Assembly: GCA_902603555.1 (NCBI GenBank)
Contig: CACKVD010000002.1
Coordinates: forward strand, 36,282-100,281
Length of the DNA stretch: 64,000 bases
Origin: an uncultured Pelagibacteraceae bacterium
GTDB taxonomy: Bacteria; Pseudomonadota; Alphaproteobacteria; Pelagibacterales; Pelagibacteraceae
Direction: 5' to 3'
The notes beneath the pieces were generated by a model. The model did not search any database, was not told the origin of the DNA, and saw only the letters and a list, made by a program, of their open reading frames with translations. This document shows positions 32,829 through 44,136 of this stretch, piece after piece (the first letter of the stretch is position 1; every line of letters starts with the position of its first letter). The position numbers and the translations under genes are program-made.

Positions 32829-34247
32829 ATGTCAAATTTAGAATTAGTCTTCCCTGAAATATTTCTTTCATTATCTATAATGTTTTTATTAATCTTGGGT
32901 GTTTTTAAAAAAGATAGCTCAAAGTTAATTCAAAATATATCCTCAATCATTTTACTTGTTACAGCAGTAATTATAGTGAATGAGACGTTAGGTATAAAAC
33001 AAACATTTTTATTTAATGGAAGTATAATTATTGATTATTTGTCATCTTTTATGAAAATAGTTACATTATTGGCAGCTTTTTTGGTTTTAGTAATCTCATC
33101 AAATTATTTAAAAACTTTTAAAATCTTTAAGATTGAATACCCTATTTTGATTTTGAGTTCTGTGCTTGGAATGTTGGTAATGATTAGTTCGAATGATTTA
33201 ATAGTATTTTATATGGGATTAGAACTTCAATCTTTAGCATTATATGTTCTTGCAACATTTAATAGAGATCAACTAAAATCATCTGAAGCAGGGTTAAAAT
33301 ATTTTGTTTTAAGTGCGTTATCTTCAGGTTTATTATTATATGGTTGTTCTTTAATTTATGGTTTTACAGGTTCAACAAATTTTAATTTGATAGCTAATCA
33401 ATTAGATAATGATCAATATGCATTAACATTTGGAATTGTTTTTATTCTTGTTGGTTTGGCATTTAAAATTTCAGCTGTACCATTTCATATGTGGGCTCCA
33501 GATGTTTATGAGGGTTCACCAACTTCAGTAACCTTGTTTTTTACTATGGTACCAAAAGTTGCTGCGTTAACAGTATTTATAAGATTTTTATATGTTCCTT
33601 TTTTAAATTTAATTGATCAATGGCAAATGATTATAATTTTTCTTTCTATTGCCTCAATGCTTTTTGGTGCTGTTGCCGCAATAGGTCAAACCAATTTAAA
33701 AAGACTTATAGCTTACAGTTCTATTAGTCATATTGGATATGCTCTTGCTGGTTTAGCTACTGGCTCAAACGCAGGTATACAAAGTTCAGTGATATATATA
33801 ACCATATATATATTAATGAACTTAGGATTATTCTCCTGTTTGTTAATGATGAAGAGAAATAATGAATATTTTGAAAGTATAGAAGATTTATCTGGATTAT
33901 CAAAAAATCACCCTTTGTTATCTTTATCATTATTGATAATCTTATTCTCATTAGCTGGCATTCCACCACTAGCTGGTTTTTTTGCAAAATTTTACATTTT
34001 TAAATCAGTTCTAGAACAATCAATGTTTTTTTTAGCTATAGTTGGTTTACTATCTACTGTTGTTGCAGCATTCTATTATCTTAGAATAATTAAAATTATG
34101 TATTTTGATAAAGAAAAAGATAAATATGATACTGATCATAGTTTATGGCTTAAACTTTCTTTAACAGCGTCTACATTATTGATCCTTATATACTTCTTAT
34201 TCCCAAGCCAATTAATTGAGGTAGTTTCAAGAATTAATATTATTTAA
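32829..34247 (+). CDS. nuoN: NADH-quinone oxidoreductase subunit N
   Basis: GLELQSLALYVLATFNR, VPFHMWAPDVYEGSPTSVT. Confidence 0.98.
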   Translation: MSNLELVFPEIFLSLSIMFLLILGVFKKDSSKLIQNISSIILLVTAVIIVNETLGIKQTFLFNGSIIIDYLSSFMKIVTLLAAFLVLVISSNYLKTFKIFKIEYPILILSSVLGMLVMISSNDLIVFYMGLELQSLALYVLATFNRDQLKSSEAGLKYFVLSALSSGLLLYGCSLIYGFTGSTNFNLIANQLDNDQYALTFGIVFILVGLAFKISAVPFHMWAPDVYEGSPTSVTLFFTMVPKVAALTVFIRFLYVPFLNLIDQWQMIIIFLSIASMLFGAVAAIGQTNLKRLIAYSSISHIGYALAGLATGSNAGIQSSVIYITIYILMNLGLFSCLLMMKRNNEYFESIEDLSGLSKNHPLLSLSLLIILFSLAGIPPLAGFFAKFYIFKSVLEQSMFFLAIVGLLSTVVAAFYYLRIIKIMYFDKEKDKYDTDHSLWLKLSLTASTLLILIYFLFPSQLIEVVSRINII

Positions 34248-34777
34248 TGAAATTTAAAATTTTTAGATTTAATAAAGTGAAAAGCACAAATGATACAGCA
34301 ATTAGAATAATTAAAAATTCAAACATTGATTATGGTATGGTCATCGCCAAAGAACAAAAAAATGGTAGGGGCCAATACGGAAAAAAGTGGATTTCCTATA
34401 ATGGAAATATATTTATAAGTTTTTTTTATAAGTTTGATCATATAACTGTCTCTTTAAAACAAATTACTAAAATTAATTGTTTGTTAGTTAAAAATTTACT
34501 TTCTATTTACTATAAAAAGAGGATTATCTTTAAAAAACCTAACGATTTATTAATAAACAGAAAAAAAATTTGTGGGATATTACAAGAAAAGATTAGTAAA
34601 TTTCAAAAAACATACTTAATTGTAGGTATTGGTATAAATTTGATAAAGAATCCAAATTTAAAAGACTACCCTACAACTAATTTAAAGGAATTATTGAATA
34701 AAAAATTGTCTAAAACAAAAATTGAAAAACAAATTAAAAAAATTTTTGAGAAAAAATTAAGTAAATTATATAAATAA
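34247..34777 (+). CDS. birA: Biotin--[acetyl-CoA-carboxylase] ligase (short form)
   Basis: KVKSTNDTA, KEQKNGRGQYGKKWIS, KPNDLLINRKKICGILQE, VGIGINL. Confidence 0.9.
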   Translation: MKFKIFRFNKVKSTNDTAIRIIKNSNIDYGMVIAKEQKNGRGQYGKKWISYNGNIFISFFYKFDHITVSLKQITKINCLLVKNLLSIYYKKRIIFKKPNDLLINRKKICGILQEKISKFQKTYLIVGIGINLIKNPNLKDYPTTNLKELLNKKLSKTKIEKQIKKIFEKKLSKLYK

Positions 34778-34779
34778 TT

Positions 34780-35526
34780 ATGTACGTTTTTGGTGACATA
34801 GGAAACTCTGAAACTAAAGTTTATTTAGTAAATACAAAAAATATAATACTTAGAAATATAACTTTTTCTTCAAAACGAATAAATCATAAAATCCTCAAAC
34901 AAAAATTTAGGTATTTAATAAAAGATTTTAACTCTATTAAGAAGATTTTATTTTGTAGCGTTGTTCCAAAATCTTTTAACCTAATAAAAAGATTTCTAGC
35001 AACAAAAACTAAAAAAAAATGTTATGAAGTTAAAGATTTAAGATTAAGATCATTAATTAATATCAAAGTAAACTTTAAACAAGTTGGTTCAGATAGATTA
35101 ACAAATGCAATCAGTTTACTAAATCACAAAGATAATTTTATCATTTTAGATTTTGGAACAGCCACAACTTTTGACGTTATAATCAAAAAGACTTATAAAG
35201 GAGGCATTATTGCTCCTGGTATCAAAATTTCTCTTAACACTTTGTCAGATAAAGCAACCTTAATTCCAAAAATAAACCTTAAAAAAATCAAAAAAGTTAT
35301 CGGTGATGATACAATTAGTGCAGTAAGATCAGGTTTTTTTTGGGGATATGCTGGTTTAATTGACAATGTTGTTAATTTGATTAAGAAAGAAACAGGAAAA
35401 TCTTTTAAACTGATTATTACAGGAGGATTTTCTGATTTATTTAAAAATTCAATAAAAACAAAATTAAAACAGAATAAAAATATCACTATAAATGGTCTAA
35501 TAAAAATTTCTAAGCTTATCAAATAA
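34780..35526 (+). CDS. coaX: Type III pantothenate kinase
   Basis: DIGNSETKVYL, VGSDRLTNAISL, LDFGTATTFDVI, GGIIAPGIKISLNTL. Confidence 0.9.
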   Translation: MYVFGDIGNSETKVYLVNTKNIILRNITFSSKRINHKILKQKFRYLIKDFNSIKKILFCSVVPKSFNLIKRFLATKTKKKCYEVKDLRLRSLINIKVNFKQVGSDRLTNAISLLNHKDNFIILDFGTATTFDVIIKKTYKGGIIAPGIKISLNTLSDKATLIPKINLKKIKKVIGDDTISAVRSGFFWGYAGLIDNVVNLIKKETGKSFKLIITGGFSDLFKNSIKTKLKQNKNITINGLIKISKLIK

Positions 35527-37185
35527 ATGAAAGACGAATTATTATTTTGTCCCCTTGGAGGATCTGGAGAAATTGGCATGAATATGAATCTATTTGGTTA
35601 TGGTCAACCAGGTGACCACAAATGGATTATGGTTGATATTGGTGTAACATTTGCTGATGATACTATTCCAGGGGTAGATTTGATTTATCCTGATCCTGGC
35701 TTTATTGTTGAAAGAAAAGATAATCTCTTAGGAATTATTTTAACTCATGCGCATGAAGATCATATAGGAGCGATTGCACATTTGTGGCCAAAACTTAAAT
35801 GTAAAATTTATGCAACACCTTTTACAGCAGTATTAATTAGAGAAAAATTTAAAGAAAAACACATAGATATTACTAATGATTTAAAAATTGTTGAACTAAA
35901 TGGTAAAGTAAAGCTAGAGCCTTTTGACATTGAATATATTACATTGACCCATTCAATCTTAGAACCCAATGGATTAAGAATAAAAACACCAGCAGGAATA
36001 ATATTGCACACTGGTGACTGGAAAGTTGATCCTAATCCTCTAGTTGGAGATGAAATTAATTCAAAAAGATTGAAAGAAATTGGTGAAGAAGGTGTTCTTG
36101 CTATGATTTGTGACTCAACAAATGTTTTTAGTCCTGGAAGATCTGGCTCAGAGCTTGATGTAAGAAAAAACTTATTAAATATTATGAGTCGTTTAAAAAA
36201 AAGAATTATAATCACGTCATTTGCCTCTAATGTAGCAAGAATGGAAACAGCTTTTTATTGTGCAGAAAAAACTGGAAGACAAATTTCATTAGTTGGTAGA
36301 TCAATGCATAGGATTTATAAAGCTGCAAGACAGTGCGGATATCTAAAGAATACAATTGAACCAATCGACCCAAGAGAAGCTAAAAATTTTTCAAGGGAAA
36401 AAATTGTTTATTTATGCACTGGAAGCCAGGGTGAGCCAATGGGTGCTATGATGAGAATATCCAATTACACACATCCAGATGTGTTTATTGAAAAGAATGA
36501 TGCGGTTATTTTTTCCTCAAAAATAATTCCTGGTAACGAAAAAAAACTTTATAAGCTTCATAATCAACTAGTGAAAGATGGAATAGAGGTAATATCTGAA
36601 GAAACTGAATTTATTCATGTTTCAGGTCATCCTAACAGAGAAGATCTGAAAGACATGTATGAATGGGTAAAACCAAAATGTGTTATACCTGTTCATGGTG
36701 AGCATAGACATATGATCGAGCACATCAATTTTGCTAAAGAAATGCAAGTACCTTTCCCAGTTCAAGTTGAAAACGGAGATATCGTGAAATTGTATCCAGG
36801 AAATGCACCTGAGGTTTATGACAAAGCACCAAGTGGAAGATTATTTTTAGATGGCAATATAAGTGTTGAAGAAGATTCTCAATCAATAAAAGATAGAAAA
36901 AATTTAAGCACTAACGGATATTTAGAGGTCACAGTCTTAATCACACCTAAAGGAAATATTCATAACAATCCAATAACTACATTTAGAGGTCTACCAGTTT
37001 ATGAAAAGGAAGAATTTATTTATGGCCTAGAGGATGAAATAGAAAAAACAACTCGATCATTTAAACTTGGTAGTAAACAACAAGAACACAATTTAATCGA
37101 TGCTCTAAAGATAGCATGTAGAAAATTTGCAAAAGAAAAAACAGGAAAAAAACCCTTTACAAACATTAATTTAGTAAAAATTTAA
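35527..37185 (+). CDS. rnj: Ribonuclease J
   Basis: LTHAHEDHIGAIAHLWP, LHTGDWKVDPNPLVGD, HVSGHPNREDLKDMYEWVKPKCVIPVHGEHRH. Confidence 0.95.
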   Translation: MKDELLFCPLGGSGEIGMNMNLFGYGQPGDHKWIMVDIGVTFADDTIPGVDLIYPDPGFIVERKDNLLGIILTHAHEDHIGAIAHLWPKLKCKIYATPFTAVLIREKFKEKHIDITNDLKIVELNGKVKLEPFDIEYITLTHSILEPNGLRIKTPAGIILHTGDWKVDPNPLVGDEINSKRLKEIGEEGVLAMICDSTNVFSPGRSGSELDVRKNLLNIMSRLKKRIIITSFASNVARMETAFYCAEKTGRQISLVGRSMHRIYKAARQCGYLKNTIEPIDPREAKNFSREKIVYLCTGSQGEPMGAMMRISNYTHPDVFIEKNDAVIFSSKIIPGNEKKLYKLHNQLVKDGIEVISEETEFIHVSGHPNREDLKDMYEWVKPKCVIPVHGEHRHMIEHINFAKEMQVPFPVQVENGDIVKLYPGNAPEVYDKAPSGRLFLDGNISVEEDSQSIKDRKNLSTNGYLEVTVLITPKGNIHNNPITTFRGLPVYEKEEFIYGLEDEIEKTTRSFKLGSKQQEHNLIDALKIACRKFAKEKTGKKPFTNINLVKI

Positions 37186-37430
37186 TGAGCATTACAGGAT
37201 TAGCCATAATTTATATAATAATTTGGTGGATTGTGTTTTTTGCAATTTTACCAATTGATGTTGAGAGACAAAAATTAATCAAAATTGAAGGTGAAGATCC
37301 GGGGTCACCTGAAAATCCTAAAATGCTCAAAAAATTCATTTATTGTACTGGAATTACAACGATTTTATTTGCTATAATTTATTTATTAATGAAATTTGAA
37401 TATTTGAATTTAAGAAATATACTCATTTAA
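37185..37430 (+). CDS. DUF1467 family membrane protein
   Basis: IIWWIVFFAILPIDVERQ...DPGSPENPKMLKKF; located between rnj and proS as in other alphaproteobacteria. Confidence 0.85.
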   Translation: MSITGLAIIYIIIWWIVFFAILPIDVERQKLIKIEGEDPGSPENPKMLKKFIYCTGITTILFAIIYLLMKFEYLNLRNILI

Positions 37431-37431
37431 C

Positions 37432-38766
37432 ATGTATATTTCTAAATTATTTATCCCAATTTTAAAAAATAATCCATCTGAAGCTAAAATTAAATCCCAT
37501 CAACTTATGTTAAGGGTGGGAATGATAAAACAGTCTTCTGCAGGTATTTACTCTTGGTTACCATTAGGATTCAAGGTAATGAAAAAAATTGAACAAATCG
37601 TTCGAGAGGAACAGGATAAAATCGGCGCACAAGAAATTTTAATGCCAACAATTCAATCGAGTGAAATATGGAAAGAAAGTGGACGTTATGAAGATTATGG
37701 AGATGAAATGCTTAGAATTAAAGATCGTCAAGATCGCGAAATGCTTTATGGTCCTACCAATGAAGAACTCGTAACAGATATATTTAGATCATCAGTTAAA
37801 TCATATAAATCTCTTCCACAACTTCTATATCATATACAATGGAAATTTAGAGATGAAATAAGACCAAGATTTGGAATTATGAGATGTAGAGAATTTTATA
37901 TGAAAGATGCATATTCATTTGATATAAATGATGAAGAGGCTTTATTTTCATACAATAAATTTTTTTTATCTTATTTAAAAACATTCAAAAGATTAGATTT
38001 GACAGCTATTCCAATGGCAGCTGATACAGGACCTATTGGTGGAAATTTATCACATGAATTTATTATACTTGCTGAAACAGGAGAAAGTAAAATCTTCACA
38101 GATAAAAGAATTTTTGATTTAGAAAGTGATGGAACAAAAATTGAAAAAAAATCTCTTGAAGATTTAAGAAAAAAATATGAACAATTTTATTCAGTAACTG
38201 ATGAAAAATTTAACAAAGATGAGTTTGAAAAAAAGGTATCAGAGCCAAATCGACTTAAAACTAAAGGTATAGAAGTTGGACACATTTTTTATTTTGGAGA
38301 TAAATATTCTAAACCAATGGATGGATCAGTAGATTTACCTGGAGGTAAAAAGGATTTTGTCAAGATGGGATCTTATGGAATAGGCGTATCAAGGTTAGTG
38401 GGAGCTATTATTGAAGCTAAATATGACGAAAAAAATGAAGTCATGAAATGGCCAATTTCTGTTGCTCCATATGATGTCTCTATAATTCCAATGATAAATA
38501 AAAATGATAATTCAGCATTAGAAAAAGCAAACAAAATTAATTTAGAATTTGAAAAAAACAATATTGACTCAATAATTGATGATACTGACGAAAACCTTTC
38601 ATCTAAAATCAAAAAAATGAATCTTATAGGTGCACCTTTTCAAATTATTATTGGTAAGCAAACAGAAGGAGAGTTATTAGAATTTAAAGAAATTGATAAA
38701 GAAACACAAAAAATTGGTCTAGGTGAAATTATAAAGATTATCAAAGAACAAAAAGCAAAAATTTGA
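37432..38766 (+). CDS. proS: Prolyl-tRNA synthetase (short alphaproteobacterial type)
   Basis: IKQSSAGIYSWLPLGFKVMKKIEQIVREEQ, YGPTNEELVTDIF, KFRDEIRPRFGIMRCREFYMKDAYSF. Confidence 0.96.
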   Translation: MYISKLFIPILKNNPSEAKIKSHQLMLRVGMIKQSSAGIYSWLPLGFKVMKKIEQIVREEQDKIGAQEILMPTIQSSEIWKESGRYEDYGDEMLRIKDRQDREMLYGPTNEELVTDIFRSSVKSYKSLPQLLYHIQWKFRDEIRPRFGIMRCREFYMKDAYSFDINDEEALFSYNKFFLSYLKTFKRLDLTAIPMAADTGPIGGNLSHEFIILAETGESKIFTDKRIFDLESDGTKIEKKSLEDLRKKYEQFYSVTDEKFNKDEFEKKVSEPNRLKTKGIEVGHIFYFGDKYSKPMDGSVDLPGGKKDFVKMGSYGIGVSRLVGAIIEAKYDEKNEVMKWPISVAPYDVSIIPMINKNDNSALEKANKINLEFEKNNIDSIIDDTDENLSSKIKKMNLIGAPFQIIIGKQTEGELLEFKEIDKETQKIGLGEIIKIIKEQKAKI

Positions 38767-39992
38767 TCTCCACATTAGAAAAAGTAGTTACATTAAGATT
38801 TTTAAAAGCCAGAAAAAAAGATGGTTTTTTAAACGTTATCTCGATTTTTTCTTTCATAGGTATAGCTCTTGGTGTAGCTGTTTTAATTATTGTTATGTCT
38901 GTAATGAATGGATTCAGAACAGAACTGATTAATAAGATAGTAGGTTTTAATTCTCATATTACTGTCGACCCATATCAAAGTGAAATTAAGGTGAGTCAAA
39001 TTGACAATAATCTCAAAAATATTTCAAAAAATTTAATTTTTAGTAATTCTGGAGAAGCTATAATCATTAAAAGTAACACTTCCAAAGGAATTCTATTAAG
39101 AGGCTATGAAAATAATGATTTTATAAATTTAGAAATTTTTAAAAAAAATAATTCTTTAACAAATAGTGAAGTTTTATCAGAAAACTTTCTTTCTATCGGT
39201 AAGGAATTAAGTTTCACTCTTGATCTTAAAATTGGTGATAGTATTACTCTTATGTCTTCAGCAGGAGTGGAAACAATAATTGGAAACTTACCAAAACAAA
39301 AAACCTTTTTAATATCATCAATTTTTGAAAGTGGTATGGCTGAATTTGACAATAATATAGCATTCATTAATTTAAAAACTTTAGAGGAATTTTTTAATTT
39401 AAACAAAAAAGATAGAAATTTAGAAATTTATTTACATAACCCACAAAATATTGAATATCAAAAAACAATTGTTCAAGATAACTTTCCAAATGAATTTGTT
39501 TACTCATGGTCTGATATGAACAGCTCTTTATTTTCAGCTTTAAAAGTTGAGAGAAATGTGATGTTTATAATTTTATCTTTAATAATTATTGTTGCAGCAT
39601 TTAATATTATTTCTGGTTTAACAATATTAGTTAAAAATAAAACTCGAGACATAGCTATTCTAAAATCTATTGGAGTTTTAAATAAATCTATAGTAAAAAT
39701 ATTTTTTTTAATTGGAGTTATTATTGGAACATCAGCAACTTTTTTTGGCATCATCTTAGGTGTAGCATTTTCAATGTATGTAGAAAATTTAAGAGAGTTT
39801 TTAAGTAATGTATTCAATATTAGTCTATTTCCTGAAGAAATTTATTTTTTGAGTTCGATGCCTTCAGAAATTAATCTATTATCTATATTGATTATTTCAA
39901 TTTGTTCAATTTCTATAACTATCATTGTCTCAATATTTCCAGCATTAAAAGCTGCTAAACTTGATCCCATTAAGGCTTTAAAATATGAATAA
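38763..39992 (+). CDS. lolC: Lipoprotein-releasing ABC transporter permease (TTG start)
   Basis: LRFLKARKKDGFLNVISIFSFIGIALGVAVLIIVMSVMNGFR; paired with LolD. Confidence 0.93.
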   Translation: MISTLEKVVTLRFLKARKKDGFLNVISIFSFIGIALGVAVLIIVMSVMNGFRTELINKIVGFNSHITVDPYQSEIKVSQIDNNLKNISKNLIFSNSGEAIIIKSNTSKGILLRGYENNDFINLEIFKKNNSLTNSEVLSENFLSIGKELSFTLDLKIGDSITLMSSAGVETIIGNLPKQKTFLISSIFESGMAEFDNNIAFINLKTLEEFFNLNKKDRNLEIYLHNPQNIEYQKTIVQDNFPNEFVYSWSDMNSSLFSALKVERNVMFIILSLIIIVAAFNIISGLTILVKNKTRDIAILKSIGVLNKSIVKIFFLIGVIIGTSATFFGIILGVAFSMYVENLREFLSNVFNISLFPEEIYFLSSMPSEINLLSILIISICSISITIIVSIFPALKAAKLDPIKALKYE

Positions 39993-40662
39993 TATTATTG
40001 AAATTTCAAATCTGAATAAGTCTTTTAACTCTTTTAAAAAAGTAAAAGTTTTAAAAAAAATTTCTTATAAATTTAAAAAAGGAAAGATTTATTCGTTAAT
40101 GGGTCCCTCTGGATCAGGTAAATCAACTCTATTAAACTTACTTTCTCTAATTGATAGACCTACTTCAGGTACTGTTATTATAGAAAAAAAACAAATAAAT
40201 TTTGATGAAACTAATAAAAATGACATTATTAGAGCTAATAAGATTGGTATAATTTATCAGCAAGACAATTTATTATCTGATTTTACTGCACTAGAAAATA
40301 TATGTATGGCAAGCCTAGCTACTGGAAATAGTAAGGAATTATCAAAAATTAAAGCTCAAAATTTATTAAAAAAAGTTGGACTTTCAAATAGATCAGAACA
40401 CTATCCATCACAACTTTCTGGTGGGGAAAAACAAAGAATATCAATTGCTAGAGCATTAATAAACAACCCACAAATCATATTAGCTGATGAACCAACGGGT
40501 AGTCTTGATTTAGATACTGCTAAAGGTATTTTCGATATTCTTAAAAAACAAGTAAACTCAAATCGAATAATTATTTTTGCAACTCATAATAGATTTTTTG
40601 CTAATAAGTCAGATTGCTTATTAGAAATGATTGATGGTAATATAAAAACCATTAATGGCTGA
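39985..40662 (+). CDS. lolD: Lipoprotein-releasing ABC transporter ATP-binding protein
   Basis: Walker A GPSGSGKSTLL; LSGGEKQRISIARAL; ILADEPTGSLD. Confidence 0.95.
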   Translation: MNNIIEISNLNKSFNSFKKVKVLKKISYKFKKGKIYSLMGPSGSGKSTLLNLLSLIDRPTSGTVIIEKKQINFDETNKNDIIRANKIGIIYQQDNLLSDFTALENICMASLATGNSKELSKIKAQNLLKKVGLSNRSEHYPSQLSGGEKQRISIARALINNPQIILADEPTGSLDLDTAKGIFDILKKQVNSNRIIIFATHNRFFANKSDCLLEMIDGNIKTING

Positions 40663-43600
40663 GTCTAAAATACAAAATTATAATCATTTAAAAATTCATA
40701 CACAATATTCAATTTGTGAAGGAGCAATCAAAATTGATGAATTAAAAGATTTTTCAAAAGAAAATAAAATTAGAGCCTTAGGTTTGTGTGATACTTCTAA
40801 CTTATGTGGTGCTTTAGAGTTTGCTGAAAAAATATCTAAATCAGGCACTCAACCAATTATAGGAACACAAATCAATTTTAAATATGACGAAACTGTCGGT
40901 CTTTTGCCATTATATTCTTTAAACGAACAGGGTTATAAAAGAATTATTGAATTATCATCATTATCTTATCTCAAAAATGATGAATTATCAGAACCTTATT
41001 TAGATTTTGAAACATTATTAACAAACACAGAAGGTGTTGCTTTATTTTCTGGAACAATAAATGGTTTATTTGGAAACTTATTTGATAAAGGTAAATTTAC
41101 TGAAATAGAAAATCTATATAAAAATTTAAAATCTAGATATAAGGATAAATTTTATATAGAAATTCAGCGTCACGGTGATCAAAATGAAATTGGATTTGAA
41201 AAGTTTAATCTTACTAAATCTCTTAAATTAGAAATACCAATCATTGCTACTAATGAAGTATTTTATATTGATAAGAATATGCATGAAGCACATGATGCAT
41301 TAATTTGTATTAAAGAAAAGACATATATAAATGAAAAAAATAGAATTAGATTTACAAATAATCATTATTTTAAAAATGATTTTGAAATGTCAGAACTTTT
41401 TGCTGATTTACCTGAAGCTTTAGAAAATAATTATAATTTTCCATTTCGGTGTAGCTTTAGACCGTTATTCTCTAAGCCTATTTTACCTAATATAAGCTCT
41501 GACAAAGATGGAGATGCAAATGAAATTTTAAAAAAAAATTCTTTACAAGGATTAAATGAAAAATTTAAAAAATTTTTTAAGATTGAAGATAAAGAACTTT
41601 CCTCCAATGATGATTATTTGCTGTACAAGGATCGATTAGATCATGAACTAGAAATTATAATTGAAATGAAATATTCTAGTTACTTTTTAATTGTATCAGA
41701 TTATATAAAGTGGGCTAAACAAAATGATATTCCTGTAGGACCTGGTAGGGGCTCTGGTGCTGGATCATTAGTAGCATGGTGTTTATCAATAACTGATGTT
41801 GATCCAATTAAATTTAATTTAATTTTTGAAAGATTTTTGAATCCTGATCGTATATCAATGCCAGATTTTGATATTGATTTTTGTGAAGAAAAAAGAGATT
41901 TAGTATTTCAATATCTGACAAATAAATACAAAGATAGTGTTGCTCATATAATAACGTTTGGAAAACTTAAAGCGAGAATGGTTATTAGAGATGTTGGTAG
42001 AGTTTTAGGTCTTGCTTATGGGTTTGTTGATAGTATTTCAAAAATGATACCCTTTGATCCATCAAGACCACAAAATCTTACTGAATGTATTGCAGGAGAG
42101 CCGAGATTACAAAAATTAATCAATGATGATCCAAGAGTAAAAAAACTTACAGACCTTTCTTTAAAACTTGAAGGACTGAATCGAAATGTTGCTACCCATG
42201 CTGCAGGTGTAGTAATTGCAGACAAAAAATTATCAGAAATTGTACCCCTATATAAAGATTCCTCAGCCAATCTTCTATTACCATCAACACAATTTGATAT
42301 GTATTCTGCTGAAAACGCTGGGTTGATAAAATTTGATTTTTTAGGACTTAAAACACTTACAGTTATAAATAATACTCAAAAGTTAATCAAAAAAAAAATT
42401 AAAGATTTTAATATTGAAAATATAGATTTTGAGGACGAAGAAGTATTCAAATTATTATCCTCAGGAAAAACAGTAGGTTTATTCCAAATTGAAAGTGCTG
42501 GAATGAGAGATGCGCTTATTAAAATGAAACCAAATCATATTGAAGATATCATTGCACTCGTCGCCCTATATAGACCAGGACCAATGAGTAATATTCCAAC
42601 ATATAATGATTGTAAACATGGAAATCAAACCCCTGATTATTTACACCCTCTTCTAGAAGATATTTTAAAACCAACTTATGGAGTGATTATTTACCAAGAA
42701 CAAGTAATGCAAATAGCTCAAAAATTATCAGGTTTTACAGCTGGACAAGCAGATATTTTAAGAAGAGCTATGGGAAAGAAAAAAAGAGCTGAGCTTGAAA
42801 AACAAAAACAAAATTTTATAGCAGGAGCAGTTAATAATGGAATCAGCAAGGATATTGCTGCTGGGATATTTTTAAAAATAGAACCATTTGCTGAATATGG
42901 TTTTAATAAAAGTCATGCTGCAGCATATGCTATCATTTCTTATCAAACAGCATATTTAAAAACTTATTATCCAAAAGAATTTATTGCAGCTTCAATGACT
43001 ATGGATATATCTAATCAAAATAAACTTAGTGAATTCTATGAGGAATTAAAAAGACTAAATATCAATATTGTTAGACCCGACATCAATGAATGTTTTGCTG
43101 ATTTTAAAACTGATGGTGAAAAATTTTATTATGCATTGGGAGGTATCAAAGCTGTTGGTTATGAAGCAGTATCAAATATAATAGAGGAAAGATCTTTAAA
43201 CGGAAAATTTAAATCAATTAATGATTTTTTAAATAGAGTAAATCCTAAAGATATTAATAAACTTCAATTAGAGGGTTTAGTTAAAGCAGGTGCTTTTGAC
43301 AATCTAATTTCAAATAGACAATCATTATATAATTCTATACCAAATTTTATTTCTATATCAAAAAATATTCACGAAAATAAATCCTCTAATCAAATTAATT
43401 TATTCAATGAAGAAAATGAGGATGATAATCAGAATCAAATCATTATTGAAGTCCAGGATTGGAAATTTGAGGAAAGACTTTCCAAAGAATTTGAGTCTGT
43501 TGGTTTTTTTATATCTGACCATCCACTTAATCAATTTAAAGAAATTTTTGATGATTATAAAATCTTTGATTATCAAACTTTTAATAGTGATGATGGTTTT

Positions 43601-44077
43601 AAAGATGCAAATATTGCTGCTACATTACTTAAAATTCAAGAAAGAAAAACAGCAAAAGGAAACTCTTATGCTGTATTAAAATTAACTGATTTATCCAGTG
43701 TCTTTGAATTGTTCATTTTTTCAGAAATATTAGAATCAAATCGTGAAATTTTAAGAGAAGGTAGTTCTTTGATTTTAACTTTAGTAAAATCAATTTCTAA
43801 CGATGATAATAGATTTAAAAGAATTAATGTTCAAAAAATTGTTGCCTTAAAGGATTTGGTTAATAAACCAATAAATGAAGTTATTTTTAATCTAAAATCT
43901 CTCAAAGAATTAGAGGAAATTAAAAATGTATTACCTAATTACGGAGAAACTCTCATTAAAATCAAATTAAGTGATAATGAATATGATTTTGATTTTCAAT
44001 TGGATAAAAAGAGAAATATTGACAGAAAAACCATCAATTTACTTAGAAATAAGGAAATATCAGCTATAATTAGTTAA
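40655..44077 (+). CDS. dnaE: DNA polymerase III subunit alpha
   Basis: 1140 aa; GPGRGSGAGSLVAWCLSITDVDPIKFNLIFERFLNPDRISMPDFDIDFCEEKR; YQEQVMQIAQKLSGFTAGQADILRRAMGKK. Confidence 0.98.
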   Translation: MAESKIQNYNHLKIHTQYSICEGAIKIDELKDFSKENKIRALGLCDTSNLCGALEFAEKISKSGTQPIIGTQINFKYDETVGLLPLYSLNEQGYKRIIELSSLSYLKNDELSEPYLDFETLLTNTEGVALFSGTINGLFGNLFDKGKFTEIENLYKNLKSRYKDKFYIEIQRHGDQNEIGFEKFNLTKSLKLEIPIIATNEVFYIDKNMHEAHDALICIKEKTYINEKNRIRFTNNHYFKNDFEMSELFADLPEALENNYNFPFRCSFRPLFSKPILPNISSDKDGDANEILKKNSLQGLNEKFKKFFKIEDKELSSNDDYLLYKDRLDHELEIIIEMKYSSYFLIVSDYIKWAKQNDIPVGPGRGSGAGSLVAWCLSITDVDPIKFNLIFERFLNPDRISMPDFDIDFCEEKRDLVFQYLTNKYKDSVAHIITFGKLKARMVIRDVGRVLGLAYGFVDSISKMIPFDPSRPQNLTECIAGEPRLQKLINDDPRVKKLTDLSLKLEGLNRNVATHAAGVVIADKKLSEIVPLYKDSSANLLLPSTQFDMYSAENAGLIKFDFLGLKTLTVINNTQKLIKKKIKDFNIENIDFEDEEVFKLLSSGKTVGLFQIESAGMRDALIKMKPNHIEDIIALVALYRPGPMSNIPTYNDCKHGNQTPDYLHPLLEDILKPTYGVIIYQEQVMQIAQKLSGFTAGQADILRRAMGKKKRAELEKQKQNFIAGAVNNGISKDIAAGIFLKIEPFAEYGFNKSHAAAYAIISYQTAYLKTYYPKEFIAASMTMDISNQNKLSEFYEELKRLNINIVRPDINECFADFKTDGEKFYYALGGIKAVGYEAVSNIIEERSLNGKFKSINDFLNRVNPKDINKLQLEGLVKAGAFDNLISNRQSLYNSIPNFISISKNIHENKSSNQINLFNEENEDDNQNQIIIEVQDWKFEERLSKEFESVGFFISDHPLNQFKEIFDDYKIFDYQTFNSDDGFKDANIAATLLKIQERKTAKGNSYAVLKLTDLSSVFELFIFSEILESNREILREGSSLILTLVKSISNDDNRFKRINVQKIVALKDLVNKPINEVIFNLKSLKELEEIKNVLPNYGETLIKIKLSDNEYDFDFQLDKKRNIDRKTINLLRNKEISAIIS

Positions 44078-44136
44078 TTTTAACTTGTTAATTAAAAGAA
44101 ATCTTTGTAAATACTTTTCAAAAATAAATTAACACG

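Noticed and set aside
43407-43679. Plus-strand ORF (90 aa) inside dnaE
   Set aside because: Out-of-frame shadow within intact dnaE
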